Shown: one piece after another, positions 1 to 10,094 of the stretch
Numbering within the stretch: position 1 is the stretch's first letter
How the letters are laid out: each line of letters starts with the position of its first letter
DNA from: Acidovorax temperans
GTDB taxonomy: Bacteria > Pseudomonadota > Gammaproteobacteria > Burkholderiales > Burkholderiaceae_C
Reading direction: 5' to 3'
Length of the DNA stretch: 64,000 bases
NCBI RefSeq assembly: GCF_006716905.1
Contig: NZ_VFPV01000001.1
Span: forward strand, 301,501 to 365,500
Notes under the pieces: generated by a model
Seen by the model: only the letters and a program-made list of their open reading frames with translations
Database searches by the model: none
What the model was told of the DNA's origin: nothing
Made by a program: the position numbers and the translations under genes

Positions 1-1797
1 CACATCCAGGACGAGTCGGACAAATCCGGCATGCGCCTGGTGATCGAACTCAAGCGCGGCGAAGTGCCCGAGGTGGTGCTGAACAACCTGTACAAGCAGA
101 CGCAGCTGCAGGACACATTCGGCATGAACATGGTGGCGCTGATTGACGGCCAACCCCGCCTGTGCAACCTCAAGGACCTGATCAGCGTCTTCCTGCAGCA
201 CCGCCGCGAAGTGGTGACACGCCGCACGGTGTTCGAGCTGCGCAAAGCCCGTGATCGCGGGCACGTACTCGAAGGCTTGGCCGTGGCATTGGCCAACATT
301 GACGATTTCATTGCCATCATCCGCAACGCCCCAACCCCCCCAGTGGCCAAGGCTGAGCTGATGACCCGCTCTTGGGACAGCAAACTGGTGCGCGAGATGC
401 TGACCCGCACGCGCGCCGATGGCGGCGTGATCAACGCCGACGACTACCGCCCTGAAGGCCTGGAAAAAGAATTCGGCATGGGCCAGGACGGCCTGTACCG
501 ACTGTCTGAAACGCAGGCCCAGGAAATCCTGCAGATGCGCCTGCAGCGCCTCACGGGCCTGGAGCAAGACAAGATCGTGGCCGAGTACAAGGAAGTCATG
601 GCGGTCATCGAAGACCTGCTGGACATCCTGGCCAAGCCCGAGCGTGTCTCGACCATCATTGGCGAAGAGCTCACTTCCATCAAGCAGGAGTTCGGCCAGC
701 ACAAGCTGGGCGCACGCCGCTCGATCGTTGAATACAGTGCACAGGACCTCTCCACCGAAGACCTGATCACCCCCACCGACATGGTGGTGACGCTCAGCCA
801 CACCGGCTACATCAAGAGCCAGCCGCTGTCCGAATACCGCGCCCAAAAGCGTGGCGGCCGCGGCAAGCAGGCTACGGCTACGAAAGAAGACGACTGGATC
901 GACCAGCTCTTCATCGCCAACACGCACGACTACATCCTGTGCTTTTCCAATCGCGGCCGCCTGTACTGGCTCAAGGTGTGGGAAGTGCCAGCGGGCTCGC
1001 GCGGATCGCGTGGCCGCCCCATCGTCAACATGTTCCCCCTGCAGGACGGCGAGAAGATCAACGTGGTGCTGCCGCTCACCGGCGACATGCGCAGCTTCCC
1101 AGCCGACCGCTTCGTGTTCATGGCGACAAGCATGGGCACAGTCAAGAAAACGGCGCTGGACGAGTTCAGCAACCCGCGCAAGGGCGGCATCATTGCCGTG
1201 AACCTGGATGACGGCGACTACCTGATCGGCGCGGCCCTCACCGATGGCAAACATGACGTGATGCTGTTCAGCGACGGCGGCAAGGCCGTGCGCTTTGACG
1301 AAAACGATGTGCGTCCGCTGGGCCGTGCGGCGCGCGGTGTGCGCGGCATGATGCTGGAAGAAGGCCAGAGCGTGATCGCCATGCTGGTGGCCGAAGACGA
1401 AAGCCAAAGCGTGCTCACCGCCACCGAAAACGGCTATGGCAAACGCACCAGCATCGTCGAATACACGCGCCACGGCCGTGGCACCAAGGGCATGATCGCC
1501 ATCCAGCAAAGCGAGCGCAATGGCAAGGTCGTTGCCGCCACGCTGGTGCATGCTGAAGACGAGATCATGCTGATCACCGACAAGGGCGTGCTGGTGCGCA
1601 CCCGTGTGAGCGAGATCCGCGAACTGGGCCGCGCCACGCAGGGCGTGACGCTGATTGCACTGGACGAAGGCTCCAAGCTCAGCGGCCTGCAGCGCATTGT
1701 GGAAAACGATGCCAACGCTCCGGATTCAGCCACAGAGGCTGGTGATGAATCTGAAGGCGGTAACGCCAGCGAAGGCCGCACAACGCCTGAGGCTTGA
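1..1797 (+). CDS. gyrA: DNA gyrase subunit A, 3' part (5' end outside window)
   Basis: The reading frame is open from base 1, so the gene starts upstream. The 598 visible residues match the part of GyrA after the catalytic tyrosine: the coiled-coil and tower region, then the beta-pinwheel C-terminal domain that wraps DNA. The GyrA box, which separates gyrase from topoisomerase IV, is present as QKRGGRGK (nt 844-867). The protein ends in an acidic tail (DSATEAGDESEGG), usual for GyrA. It is the DNA-cleaving subunit of the ATP-dependent enzyme that puts negative supercoils into DNA. The quinolone-resistance region lies outside the window, so nothing can be said about resistance. serC follows in the same direction after a gap holding two repeats. 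Confidence 0.97.
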   Translation, partial: HIQDESDKSGMRLVIELKRGEVPEVVLNNLYKQTQLQDTFGMNMVALIDGQPRLCNLKDLISVFLQHRREVVTRRTVFELRKARDRGHVLEGLAVALANIDDFIAIIRNAPTPPVAKAELMTRSWDSKLVREMLTRTRADGGVINADDYRPEGLEKEFGMGQDGLYRLSETQAQEILQMRLQRLTGLEQDKIVAEYKEVMAVIEDLLDILAKPERVSTIIGEELTSIKQEFGQHKLGARRSIVEYSAQDLSTEDLITPTDMVVTLSHTGYIKSQPLSEYRAQKRGGRGKQATATKEDDWIDQLFIANTHDYILCFSNRGRLYWLKVWEVPAGSRGSRGRPIVNMFPLQDGEKINVVLPLTGDMRSFPADRFVFMATSMGTVKKTALDEFSNPRKGGIIAVNLDDGDYLIGAALTDGKHDVMLFSDGGKAVRFDENDVRPLGRAARGVRGMMLEEGQSVIAMLVAEDESQSVLTATENGYGKRTSIVEYTRHGRGTKGMIAIQQSERNGKVVAATLVHAEDEIMLITDKGVLVRTRVSEIRELGRATQGVTLIALDEGSKLSGLQRIVENDANAPDSATEAGDESEGGNASEGRTTPEA

Positions 1798-1837
1798 CCG
1801 CCAAGCCGCAGCCACGGCTTTGAGCCTTGGCTGCACT

Positions 1838-1893
1838 TGCTATCAAAATCAGAGCTTCTGCCGCTTACTCAGCAAGCGCTGGAAGCTCTTTTT
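1838..1893. repeat. dispersed palindromic repeat, copy 1
   Basis: This copy has the family layout: a CTATCAAAA edge, then AGAGCTTCTG, then an imperfect palindrome around CGCTTACTCAGCAAGCG. It lies between gyrA and serC, and the MITE-like element at 1895 is inserted at its right edge. Confidence 0.7.
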
Positions 1894-1894
1894 A

Positions 1895-2000
1895 GGCTCT
1901 TCTAGCGAATGCTAGTGATGCACTCGATAAATGTCGTACGTCGAAATCGTCGTTTACAGACGTGCGGCGATTTCCATCACTACTATTCGCTAGAAGAGCC
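1895..2000. mobile_element. MITE-like element with inverted repeats and 8-bp target duplication
   Basis: The 106-bp segment begins GGCTCTTCTAGCGAAT and ends with the reverse complement ATTCGCTAGAAGAGCC. After two mismatched positions the match continues with TAGTGATG, so the terminal repeat is about 26 bp. It is flanked exactly by an 8-bp direct repeat, TCTTTTTA, at 1887-1894 and 2001-2008, which is the signature of transposition. Inside is a second imperfect hairpin (GAAATCGTCG near 1942 against CGGCGATTTC near 1964). It has no coding capacity. An 8-bp duplication and GG-starting ends would fit mobilisation by an ISL3-type transposase, but that is a guess. The right end plus the T tract could also act as a terminator for gyrA. 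Confidence 0.85.
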
Positions 2001-2018
2001 TCTTTTTATCATTAACCG

Positions 2019-3128
2019 ATGAACCGCCCCTACAACTTCTCCGCCGGCCCGGCCGCCATCCCTGCCGAAGTCCTTGAACAAGCCGCTGCTGAAATGCTCG
2101 ACTGGCACGGCAGCGGTATGGGCGTGATGGAGATGAGCCACCGGGGCAAGGAATTCATCTCGATTTACGAGCAGGCAGAAGCCGACCTGCGCGAGCTGCT
2201 GGCGGTGCCGGCCAATTTCAAGATCCTGTTCATGCAAGGTGGTGGCTTGGCGGAAAACGCCATCGTTCCGCTGAATCTTTCGCGCGCAGCGACGGTGGAC
2301 TTTGTGGTGACGGGCGGCTGGAGCCAAAAGTCTCAAAAAGAAGCGCTCAAGTACGCATCGGAATCGCGCATTGCGGCCTCGGGACAAGAGTCAGGGTTCA
2401 CCACCCTGCCCGCGCCATCAACGTGGCAACTGAGCAAGGGCGCCAGCTATGTGCACCTGTGCAGCAATGAAACCATCCACGGGGTGGAGTTTCATGAACT
2501 GCCGGACCTCCAGAGCCTGGGTAGCGATGCACCGTTGGTCATCGACTTCTCCTCCCACGTGGCCTCGCGCGGTGTGGACTGGTCGCGCGTGGGTGTCGCG
2601 TTCGGCGGCGCCCAAAAGAACCTCGGCCCCGCCGGCCTGACGCTGGTCGTAGTGCGCGAAGACCTGCTCGGGCACGCCCTGCCGATCTGCCCCAGCGCGT
2701 TCGATTACAAGATCGTTGCGGACAACCAGTCGATGTACAACACACCGCCCACCTGGGGCATCTACATGGCCGGCCTCACCTTCCAGTGGCTCAAGCGCCA
2801 GCGCGAAGGTGGTTTGACGGGCATTGCCGCCATCGAGCAGCGCAACCTTGCCAAGGCCGAGTTGCTGTACAGCGCCATCGACAACTCCCAGTTTTACGTG
2901 AACAAAGTGGCAGTGAACTGCCGCTCGCGCATGAACATCCCGTTCTTCCTGCGCGATGAAAGCCGCAACGAGGCATTCCTGACCGGTGCCCGCGAACGCG
3001 GTCTGCTGCAACTCAAGGGCCACAAGTCCGTGGGCGGTATGCGTGCCAGCCTCTACAACGCCATGCCCTTGGAGGGCGTTCAGGCGCTGGTGACCTACAT
3101 GCGAGAATTTGAACAAAAGCACGCCTGA
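2019..3128 (+). CDS. serC: phosphoserine aminotransferase
   Basis: The 369-residue protein is a full-length class V aminotransferase that converts 3-phosphohydroxypyruvate and glutamate to phosphoserine in serine synthesis. It can also serve pyridoxine synthesis. The PLP-binding lysine is K200 in [11 protein letters not shown], and the N terminus NFSAGPA is typical of SerC. The ATG at 2019 is preceded by no clear ribosome binding site: the last 130 bp before it are a repeat and a MITE-like element whose target duplication ends 10 bp before the start codon. The gene is followed after 24 bp by pheA, so serC to aroA/cmk probably form one transcript. Confidence 0.97.
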   Translation: MNRPYNFSAGPAAIPAEVLEQAAAEMLDWHGSGMGVMEMSHRGKEFISIYEQAEADLRELLAVPANFKILFMQGGGLAENAIVPLNLSRAATVDFVVTGGWSQKSQKEALKYASESRIAASGQESGFTTLPAPSTWQLSKGASYVHLCSNETIHGVEFHELPDLQSLGSDAPLVIDFSSHVASRGVDWSRVGVAFGGAQKNLGPAGLTLVVVREDLLGHALPICPSAFDYKIVADNQSMYNTPPTWGIYMAGLTFQWLKRQREGGLTGIAAIEQRNLAKAELLYSAIDNSQFYVNKVAVNCRSRMNIPFFLRDESRNEAFLTGARERGLLQLKGHKSVGGMRASLYNAMPLEGVQALVTYMREFEQKHA

Positions 3129-3152
3129 GCGGCAGCCACCCACGCCCCACCC

Positions 3153-4250
3153 ATGAATACTCCGCAAGCATCCCCTGATCTCGCCAGCCTGCGCGTGCAG
3201 ATCGACACCATCGACCAGCAACTGCTCTCGCTGCTGAACCAGCGGGCGCTGGTGGCCGAGCAGGTGGGCGAGGTCAAGAAACGCGAAGGCACGCCGTTCT
3301 TCCGGCCTGATCGCGTTGCCCAGGTCATTGAAAAGATCACCACGGCCAATCCCGGCCCGCTCAAGGGCCCGCATGTGGCAGCCATCTGGCGCGAAATCAT
3401 GTCGGCTTGCCTGGCGCTTGAATCGCCGCAGCGTGTAGCCGTACTGGGCCCGGAAGGCACTTTCTGCGAGCAGGCAGCGATCGAGTTCTTTGGCGGCGCG
3501 GCCGACCTGATGTACTGCGCCAACTTCGACGAAGTCTTTCACGCCACCGCCGCGGGTAGCGCCCAGTACGGCGTGGTGGGTGTTGAAAACTCCACCGAAG
3601 GCGTGGTCACCCGCTCACTGGATTTGTTCCTGCACACCCCCACCCATGTGGTGGGCGAGGTGAGCTTGCTGGTGCGCCACAACCTGCTGCGCACTACCAA
3701 TTCTCTGGACAACATCGAAGCGGTGTTGGCGCACCCCCAGGCCTTGGCCCAATGCCAGGCATGGCTCTCCAAGCACTTGCCGCATGCAGAGCGCCGCCCC
3801 GTCTCCAGCAATGCAGAAGGCGCACGCCTGGCCACCACCAATCCGGCCTGGGCCGCGTTGTCCAGCGAACGGGCGGCCAGTCAGTTTGGCCTGCACATCG
3901 TGTCGCACGCCATCCAGGACGATGCGTACAACCGCACACGGTTTGCCATCATTTGCCTGCCGCACACGCTGCAGACCCCACCACCTTCCGGCAAAGATTG
4001 CACCAGCCTGATTGTTTCCGTGCCCAACCGGCCCGGAGCTGTGCATGACCTGCTGGTGCCGCTGAAGAACCACGGGGTATCCATGACTCGGTTTGAGTCG
4101 CGCCCCGCGCGCACCGGTCAATGGGAATACTATTTCTACATCGACCTGGACGGGCATCCCGCACAGCCCCATGTAGGCCGGGCGCTGGAAGAACTGCGCA
4201 GCCTGTGCGCCTTCTACAAAGTGCTGGGTACCTACCCGGTCACTGCGTGA
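3153..4250 (+). CDS. pheA: bifunctional chorismate mutase / prephenate dehydratase (P-protein)
   Basis: The 365-residue protein makes phenylpyruvate from chorismate in two steps. Residues 8-95 form the AroQ-type chorismate mutase helices (LRVQIDTIDQQLLSLLNQRA). Residues about 97-275 form the prephenate dehydratase domain, starting VAVLGPEGTF and carrying the catalytic TRF motif in YNRTRFAI. The C-terminal ACT domain holds the ESRP sequence (FESRPARTG) used in feedback inhibition by phenylalanine. The gene lies between serC and tyrA, the usual order in Burkholderiales. Confidence 0.97.
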   Translation: MNTPQASPDLASLRVQIDTIDQQLLSLLNQRALVAEQVGEVKKREGTPFFRPDRVAQVIEKITTANPGPLKGPHVAAIWREIMSACLALESPQRVAVLGPEGTFCEQAAIEFFGGAADLMYCANFDEVFHATAAGSAQYGVVGVENSTEGVVTRSLDLFLHTPTHVVGEVSLLVRHNLLRTTNSLDNIEAVLAHPQALAQCQAWLSKHLPHAERRPVSSNAEGARLATTNPAWAALSSERAASQFGLHIVSHAIQDDAYNRTRFAIICLPHTLQTPPPSGKDCTSLIVSVPNRPGAVHDLLVPLKNHGVSMTRFESRPARTGQWEYYFYIDLDGHPAQPHVGRALEELRSLCAFYKVLGTYPVTA

Positions 4251-4263
4251 GGAGAGTCGATCC

Positions 4264-5148
4264 ATGTTTGAACAACTGGGATTGATCGGCTGCGGCCTCA
4301 TGGGCGGCTCCTTTGCGCTGGCACTGAAAAAGGCCGGGCTGGTGAAGCGCGTCGTGGGGTACAGCAAGTCGCCCTCCACCACCGACCGGGCTCGCCAGCT
4401 CGGCGTCATCGATGTAGAGGCTCCCTCCGCCCTGCTCGCCGTGGCAGGCGCTGACATCGTGCTGGTGGCTGTGCCTGTGGCCGCGACCGAAGCCACGCTC
4501 AAGGCCATCAAGCACTTGGTCACCCCCCAGATGCTGATCATGGACGTGGGCTCCACCAAGGCCGACGTGGTGCAGGCTGCACGGCGTGCGCTGCGTGATC
4601 AGGTGGGTTCCTTCGTGCCAGCACACCCCATCACCGGCCGCGAAGTGGCAGGGGTGGAACATGCAGACGCTGAGCTGTATTACGGCCGTCAGGTCATTCT
4701 GACCCCGACGGAACGCACACTCACCGCGCAGTTGCTGCAAGCGCAAGAAGTGTGGCAAGCCATTGGCTGCCGCGTGAGCAGCATGTCCCCTGAATCGCAT
4801 GACAGCGCGTTTGCCGCCGTCAGCCACCTGCCCCATCTGCTGGCATTCGCGATGATGAACACCCTCACCGGCCAACCCGAGGGGGACGATTACCTGTCAT
4901 TGGCCGGCCCTGGTTTCCGGGACTTCACCCGCATCGCGGCTGGCGAGCCGAAGATGTGGCGCGACATCATGCTGGCCAACCGTGATGAGCTGCTGGCGCA
5001 ATCCAAGCTCTTTCAGCAAGCGCTGGCACAGCTGGAACAAGCCATCGCCAGTGGCAACGCCCAGGCACTCGAAGACATGCTGACGCTGGCCAGCGAAACC
5101 CGCGCCCACTGGCGCATGGGTGCACAACGCACATCCAAGCAACCATAA
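4264..5148 (+). CDS. tyrA: prephenate dehydrogenase
   Basis: The 294-residue protein oxidatively decarboxylates prephenate to 4-hydroxyphenylpyruvate for tyrosine synthesis. The N terminus has a dinucleotide-binding fold (GLIGCGLMGGSFALAL). HPITGREVAGVEHAD is the substrate-binding region of TyrA enzymes, and SHLPHLLAFAMMN belongs to the helical C-terminal domain. There is no chorismate mutase or ACT domain, so it is the monofunctional form. A good ribosome binding site (GAGGAG) lies 13 bp after the pheA stop. The stop codon directly abuts the ATG of aroA/cmk at 5149, implying translational coupling. Confidence 0.96.
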   Translation: MFEQLGLIGCGLMGGSFALALKKAGLVKRVVGYSKSPSTTDRARQLGVIDVEAPSALLAVAGADIVLVAVPVAATEATLKAIKHLVTPQMLIMDVGSTKADVVQAARRALRDQVGSFVPAHPITGREVAGVEHADAELYYGRQVILTPTERTLTAQLLQAQEVWQAIGCRVSSMSPESHDSAFAAVSHLPHLLAFAMMNTLTGQPEGDDYLSLAGPGFRDFTRIAAGEPKMWRDIMLANRDELLAQSKLFQQALAQLEQAIASGNAQALEDMLTLASETRAHWRMGAQRTSKQP

Positions 5149-7179
5149 ATGTTCACTACCGCTTTCCTTGATCTCCCCGCGCTGGATGCGGCTGCGGGTG
5201 AAGTGCTGCTGCCTGGCTCCAAAAGCATCTCCAACCGGGTTCTCCTGCTCTCCGCTTTGAGCCTGGGCACGACCACGGTGTACGACTTGCTGGCATCAGA
5301 CGACACGCGCGTCATGCTGGACGGCTTGCGCCAGATTGGTTGCGAAGTCGAAGAATCAGGTAGCACGGTGCGCATTACCGGCCTGGGTGGACGCAAACCC
5401 GTGTCGCCCTGCAGCCTGTTCATGGGCAATGCAGGCACGGCCATGCGCCCACTGACCGCTGCGCTGGCGCTGCTGGGTGGCGAGTTTGAACTCTCGGGCG
5501 TGCCGCGCATGCACGAACGCCCCATTGGCGACCTGGTGGATGCCCTGCGGCAACTGGGCTGCCACATCGACTACCTGGGCAATCCCGGCTACCCTCCGCT
5601 GCGCATCGCGCACAGCAACGGAGTTCCTGCACTGGCACTGAACCATCCCATCCAGGTGCGTGGGGATGTGTCCAGCCAGTTCCTCACAGCGCTGCTCATG
5701 GCGCTGCCCTTGGTCGCCACCCAGACCGCTGTACACATTGAAGTGGTGGGCGAGCTGATCTCCAAGCCCTACATCGCCATCACCCTGCAGTTGCTGGCGC
5801 GGTTCGGCATTCAGGTCCACCACGACAACTGGCAGCGGTTCACCATCCCTGCAGGCAGCCAGTACCAGTCGCCCGGCAGCATCTACGTGGAGGCGGATGC
5901 ATCTTCTGCTAGCTATTTCATAGCGCTTGGCGCAATAGCATCAAGCGCTGAAGCCTCAAACTCCATCAAGATTCAAGGCGTGGGGCTGGACTCGATCCAG
6001 GGCGACATCCGCTTTGTGGAAGCAGCCCAGGCCATGGGCGCCAAAGTCACCGGCGGCCCCAACTGGCTGGAGGTGCAGCGGGGTGCATGGCCCCTCAAGG
6101 CCATTGATCTGGACTGCAACCACATCCCTGACGCAGCCATGACCCTGGCCGTGATGGCGCTCTACGCCACGGGCACCACCACCCTGCGCAACATTGCCAG
6201 CTGGCGCGTCAAGGAAACCGACCGCATTGCGGCCATGGCCAATGAGCTCCGCAAATTGGGGGCCACCGTGCAGGAAGGCGCCGATTACATCCAGATCACG
6301 CCACCTGCCAGCATCGAGCACTGGAAAGCCGCAAGCATCCACACCTATGACGACCACCGGGTGGCAATGTGCTTCTCACTGGCGACCTTCAACCCCGCTC
6401 AGCTGCCGGTGCGCATTGAAGACCCTAAATGCGTGGCCAAGACTTTCCCGGACTACTTCGAGGCCTTCCTCGGAACCGCCGTCCTGCCCGCTCAGCGCAT
6501 TCCAGTGATCTGTATTGACGGCCCTACCGCTTCCGGCAAGGGCACCGTCGCGGCAGAAGTTGCAAAGCGCCTCGGGTACCACTTTCTCGATTCTGGGGCC
6601 ATGTACCGCATCACGGCCTACGCAGCACTCCAGGCGGGCTTGGTGATTGATCCAGCCCATGAAACAGCCATCGCCCAATTGGCCAAGAGCTTGCCAGTGC
6701 GCTTTGACGGTGGCCGTGTTTATCTGGGCAATGAAGACGTGACCGATGCTATCCGCACCGAAGAGGCGGGCATGAACGCATCACGCGTGTCTGCCCTGCC
6801 CTCCGTTCGCACGGCGCTGGTAGACCTGCAACACGGCTTCCAGCGCCTGCCCGGTCTGGTGGCAGACGGGCGCGACATGGGCACCGTGATCTTCCCAGAC
6901 GCCCCTTTGAAGGTGTTTTTGACTGCCAGTGCAGCCTGCCGGGCCGAGCGGCGGTATAAACAGTTGATTTCAAAGGGTTTTCAAGCTAACATCGATGACC
7001 TTCGTGCCGATTTGGAAGCGCGCGACGCACGGGACAGTTCCCGCAGCGTGGCTCCTCTCAAGCCAGCGCAAGATGCTTTGGTCCTGGACAACTCCACTTT
7101 GACGATTGAACAAGCCGTCAATCAGGTGATGAACTGGTGGCTGGAGCGTCAACCTTTCGCAACCCCTGCGCAAGGCTGA
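5149..7179 (+). CDS. aroA-cmk: fused EPSP synthase / cytidylate kinase
   Basis: One 676-codon frame encodes two enzymes. Residues 1 to about 445 are 3-phosphoshikimate 1-carboxyvinyltransferase of the shikimate pathway ([38 protein letters not shown]). From about residue 452 follows cytidylate kinase, with P-loop GPTASGKGT at 458-466, DSGAMYR, and [20 protein letters not shown]. The linker is only a few residues, so this is a true fusion rather than a frame error. Around residues 250-272 the EPSPS part carries extra sequence (ASSAEASNS) encoded by a copy of the dispersed palindromic repeat. The order tyrA-aroA-cmk-rpsA is otherwise standard. Confidence 0.96.
   Translation: MFTTAFLDLPALDAAAGEVLLPGSKSISNRVLLLSALSLGTTTVYDLLASDDTRVMLDGLRQIGCEVEESGSTVRITGLGGRKPVSPCSLFMGNAGTAMRPLTAALALLGGEFELSGVPRMHERPIGDLVDALRQLGCHIDYLGNPGYPPLRIAHSNGVPALALNHPIQVRGDVSSQFLTALLMALPLVATQTAVHIEVVGELISKPYIAITLQLLARFGIQVHHDNWQRFTIPAGSQYQSPGSIYVEADASSASYFIALGAIASSAEASNSIKIQGVGLDSIQGDIRFVEAAQAMGAKVTGGPNWLEVQRGAWPLKAIDLDCNHIPDAAMTLAVMALYATGTTTLRNIASWRVKETDRIAAMANELRKLGATVQEGADYIQITPPASIEHWKAASIHTYDDHRVAMCFSLATFNPAQLPVRIEDPKCVAKTFPDYFEAFLGTAVLPAQRIPVICIDGPTASGKGTVAAEVAKRLGYHFLDSGAMYRITAYAALQAGLVIDPAHETAIAQLAKSLPVRFDGGRVYLGNEDVTDAIRTEEAGMNASRVSALPSVRTALVDLQHGFQRLPGLVADGRDMGTVIFPDAPLKVFLTASAACRAERRYKQLISKGFQANIDDLRADLEARDARDSSRSVAPLKPAQDALVLDNSTLTIEQAVNQVMNWWLERQPFATPAQG
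5899..5964. repeat. dispersed palindromic repeat inside aroA, copy 2
   Basis: CTAGCTATTTCATAGCGCTT and AGCATCAAGCGCTGAAGCC show the family palindrome arms. The copy lies wholly within aroA, stays in frame, and encodes a short serine/alanine-rich insertion in a loop of EPSP synthase. Confidence 0.6.
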
Positions 7180-7209
7180 CAAGGCGGGTCGTAAGGCCCT
7201 GCCAAGCCC

Positions 7210-7256
7210 ATTCCGCCCCTACCGCGCGTCAGCGCACAGGCGGTTTGGTTTTTTAA
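7210..7256 (+). terminator. possible terminator after aroA/cmk
   Basis: CCGCC at 7213-7217 can pair with GGCGG at 7239-7243, with a short inner GC stem, and a T-rich tail (GGTTTTTTAA) follows. The pairing is imperfect, so this is a weak call. The rest of the 172-bp gap must hold the rpsA promoter. Confidence 0.4.
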
Positions 7257-7351
7257 CTTAACCCGCGGTCACACCGCAAAAAACCACCGCAAGCAGCTAT
7301 AAAAACGGTAGCAATGGTGCTACCGGAATCCTGTTTGTGGCAAGGAAACAC

Positions 7352-9037
7352 ATGTCCGAATCTTTTGCCGCCCTTTTTGAAGAATCCTTGCAGCGTACGG
7401 AAATGCGCCCAGGCGAAGTCATCACCGCTGAAGTCGTGCGCGTTGAGCACAACTTCGTGGTCGTGAACGCCGGCCTCAAGTCCGAAGCCTACGTGCCGCT
7501 GGAAGAGTTCAAGAACGACAAGGGCGAAGTTGAAGTCCAAGTCGGTGACTTCGTTTCGGTGGCCATCGGCTCCATCGAAAACGGTTACGGCGACACCATC
7601 CTGTCGCGTGACACCGCCAAGCGTCTGGCTTCCTGGATGAGCCTGGAAAAGGCCCTGGAATCCGGCGAATTCGTCACTGGCACGACCAGCGGCAAGGTCA
7701 AGGGCGGTCTGACCGTTCTGGTCAACGGCATCCGCGCATTCCTGCCCGGTTCGCTGATCGATACACGTCCGATCAAGGATCTGACGCCGTACGAAAACAA
7801 GACCATGGAATTCAAGGTCATCAAGCTGGACCGCAAGCGCAACAACGTGGTGCTGAGCCGCCGCGCTGTGGTGGAAGCTTCCATGGGCGAAGAACGCGCC
7901 AAGCTGATGGAAACCCTGAAGGAAGGCTCCATCGTTCAAGGCGTGGTCAAGAACATCACCGAATACGGTGCATTCGTGGACCTGGGCGGCATCGACGGCC
8001 TGCTGCACATCACCGACATGGCATGGCGCCGCGTGCGTCACCCGTCCGAAGTGGTGACCGCTGGTCAGGAAATCACTGCCAAGATCCTGAAGTTCGACAC
8101 CGAAAAGAACCGCGTGTCCCTGGGCCTGAAGCAAATGGGCGACGACCCATGGATGGGCGTGAACCGCCGCTACCCCCAAGGCACCCGCCTGTTCGGCAAG
8201 ATCACGAACATTGCCGACTACGGCGCGTTCGTCGAACTCGAACCCGGCATCGAAGGCCTGGTGCACGTGTCTGAAATGGACTGGACCAACAAGAACATCG
8301 CTCCCGCCAAGCTGGTTTCGCTGGGCGACGAAGTCGAAGTCATGGTTCTGGAAATCGACGAAGACAAGCGCCGTATCAGCCTGGGCATGAAGCAGTGCAA
8401 GGCCAACCCATGGCAAGAGTTTGCTCAGGAAACCAAGCGCGGTGACCGCGTGAAGGGCCCGATCAAGTCCATCACCGACTTCGGCGTGTTCGTGGGTCTG
8501 GCTGCCGGCATCGACGGTCTGGTGCACCTGTCCGACCTGTCCTGGAACGAGCCCGGCGAAGCCGCTGTTCGCAACTACAAGAAGGGCCAGGAAGTCGAGG
8601 CGATCGTGCTGGCCGTGGACGTGGACCGCGAGCGTATCTCCCTGGGCATCAAGCAGCTCGACGGCGACCCGTTCACCACCTTCGTGACGGTGAACGACAA
8701 GGGCCAGACGGTGACCGGCAAGGTCAAGACCGTGGACGCCCGTGGCGCTGAAATCGACCTGGGCGACGACATCGTCGGCTACCTGCGCGCTTCGGAAATC
8801 TCCCGCGACCGCGTGGAAGATGCCCGCAATGTGCTGAAGGAAGGCGACGAAGTGACAGCCGTGGTGGTGAACGTGGATCGCAAGACCCGCAACATCCAGC
8901 TGTCGATCAAGGCCAAGGACCAAGCTGACCAGCAAGAAGCCATGGCCAGCCTGAGCCAGCAATCGAGCCGCGAAAGCGCCGGCACGACCAGCCTGGGCGC
9001 CCTGCTGCGCGCGAAGCTGGACAATTCGGAAAAGTAA
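7352..9037 (+). CDS. rpsA: 30S ribosomal protein S1
   Basis: The 561-residue protein has six S1 (OB-fold) repeats, seen as recurring segments such as [40 protein letters not shown] and [20 protein letters not shown]1 binds mRNA leaders and the 30S subunit and is needed to start translation on most messages. The start at [13 protein letters not shown] is preceded by AAGGAAAC; an upstream in-frame start five codons earlier is unlikely. Gene order cmk-rpsA-ihfB is the normal one in proteobacteria. Confidence 0.98.
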   Translation: MSESFAALFEESLQRTEMRPGEVITAEVVRVEHNFVVVNAGLKSEAYVPLEEFKNDKGEVEVQVGDFVSVAIGSIENGYGDTILSRDTAKRLASWMSLEKALESGEFVTGTTSGKVKGGLTVLVNGIRAFLPGSLIDTRPIKDLTPYENKTMEFKVIKLDRKRNNVVLSRRAVVEASMGEERAKLMETLKEGSIVQGVVKNITEYGAFVDLGGIDGLLHITDMAWRRVRHPSEVVTAGQEITAKILKFDTEKNRVSLGLKQMGDDPWMGVNRRYPQGTRLFGKITNIADYGAFVELEPGIEGLVHVSEMDWTNKNIAPAKLVSLGDEVEVMVLEIDEDKRRISLGMKQCKANPWQEFAQETKRGDRVKGPIKSITDFGVFVGLAAGIDGLVHLSDLSWNEPGEAAVRNYKKGQEVEAIVLAVDVDRERISLGIKQLDGDPFTTFVTVNDKGQTVTGKVKTVDARGAEIDLGDDIVGYLRASEISRDRVEDARNVLKEGDEVTAVVVNVDRKTRNIQLSIKAKDQADQQEAMASLSQQSSRESAGTTSLGALLRAKLDNSEK

Positions 9038-9177
9038 AGCCGCTTCTGGCCGGGTAACCGGCCAGCTGGCAACATCGGGCGCACAAGTGCCCGCCGCTCG
9101 GGAAACCTCAAATTTCCCGGCGTGGTGGGTTTCTTATGCGCCCGTTCTCATTGGATAACGCGATGCCCCAAGACTCC

Positions 9178-9483
9178 ATGACCCGCTCTGACCTCGTCGA
9201 AGAACTGGCCGCCCGCTTTGGCCAACTCACGCACAAGGACGCTGAATTCGCCGTCAAGACCATCCTGGACGCCGTGGGCGAAGCCTTGGTCAAAGGCCAT
9301 CGGATCGAGATTCGGGGCTTTGGCAGTTTTTCCGTCAATCACCGCCCTCCTCGCATGGGCCGCAATCCACGCAGCGGCGAAGCCGTGGCGATCCCTGAAA
9401 AGCGCGTCCCGCACTTCAAGCCAGGCAAAGCCCTGCGCGAAGCGGTAGACCAGCGCACCCAGCCCCTCGACGTGCAACCTTGA
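9178..9483 (+). CDS. ihfB: integration host factor subunit beta
   Basis: The product is a 101-residue HU/IHF-family DNA-bending protein, the beta half of IHF. It begins [20 protein letters not shown] and has the DNA-arm region [14 protein letters not shown] and the family signature [20 protein letters not shown]. The frame is open upstream with ATGs at 9136 and 9163, but the start at 9178 aligns with the conserved IhfB N terminus. It follows rpsA, as in many proteobacteria. Confidence 0.95.
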   Translation: MTRSDLVEELAARFGQLTHKDAEFAVKTILDAVGEALVKGHRIEIRGFGSFSVNHRPPRMGRNPRSGEAVAIPEKRVPHFKPGKALREAVDQRTQPLDVQP

Positions 9484-9608
9484 GCAGCCCCAAGAACCTG
9501 TTCAAAGATCAGCGCTGCGAAAACCACACGCGGTACGGGCAGTCCGGCAAAGCGCGGCAGATCTGGCACTCAGGCCCCATGCCACTACACGGCACGGCAC
9601 GCAAGCAG

Positions 9609-9674
9609 CATCAAAATTCATAGCACCTCGCGCTTTATTCACGGGCGCTGCAGGCAATTTCTATTAAATTTTGA
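9609..9674. repeat. dispersed palindromic repeat, copy 3
   Basis: ATCAAAATTCATAGCACCTC, then CGCTTTATTCACGGGCGCTG, then an AT-rich edge (CTATTAAATTTT) follow the family layout. It lies in the 290-bp gap between ihfB and lapA. The rest of that gap shows nothing recognisable beyond a possible lapA promoter -10 (TAGAAT, 9747-9752). Confidence 0.6.
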
Positions 9675-9773
9675 GCATTCATACTTCTCCACAGCGCTCG
9701 AAAATAACGCTGAGGCGATCCAGACAGTCAGCCCAGGCGCTGCACGTAGAATCTCCGCACCACCGGGGACACC

Positions 9774-10094
9774 ATGAAATACCTGCTGTGGCTGCTGAAA
9801 GCGGCCATTTTCTTTACCCTGTTTGCGTTTGCGCTGAACAACCAGCAAGACGCCACCGTTCACTTCTTCTTTGGCACGCAATGGCGGGCGCCACTGGTGT
9901 TGGTGGTGCTGACCGCTTTTGCGGCAGGACTGGTCACCGGGGTGCTGGGCATGGTGCCGCGCTGGTGGCGGCATCGCAACATCGCGCTGAAGGCGCAGCA
10001 AACGGCGGCAACCACGCCCCCTGCGCAGACCACAGCGTCTGCTCCAGCAGTTCCCCCTGCACCTAACGACTACCCGCCTGTTCATGGAATTTGA
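9774..10094 (+). CDS. lapA: lipopolysaccharide assembly protein LapA
   Basis: The 106-residue inner-membrane protein has two predicted membrane helices (LLKAAIFFTLFAFALNN and APLVLVVLTAFAAGLVTGVL) around the short periplasmic segment NNQQDATVHFFFG, the hallmark of the LapA/DUF1049 family. A Pro/Ala-rich cytoplasmic tail follows. LapA works with LapB to control LPS synthesis, in enterobacteria through FtsH-dependent turnover of LpxC. Its last codons overlap the start of lapB by 11 bp. Confidence 0.9.
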   Translation: MKYLLWLLKAAIFFTLFAFALNNQQDATVHFFFGTQWRAPLVLVVLTAFAAGLVTGVLGMVPRWWRHRNIALKAQQTAATTPPAQTTASAPAVPPAPNDYPPVHGI

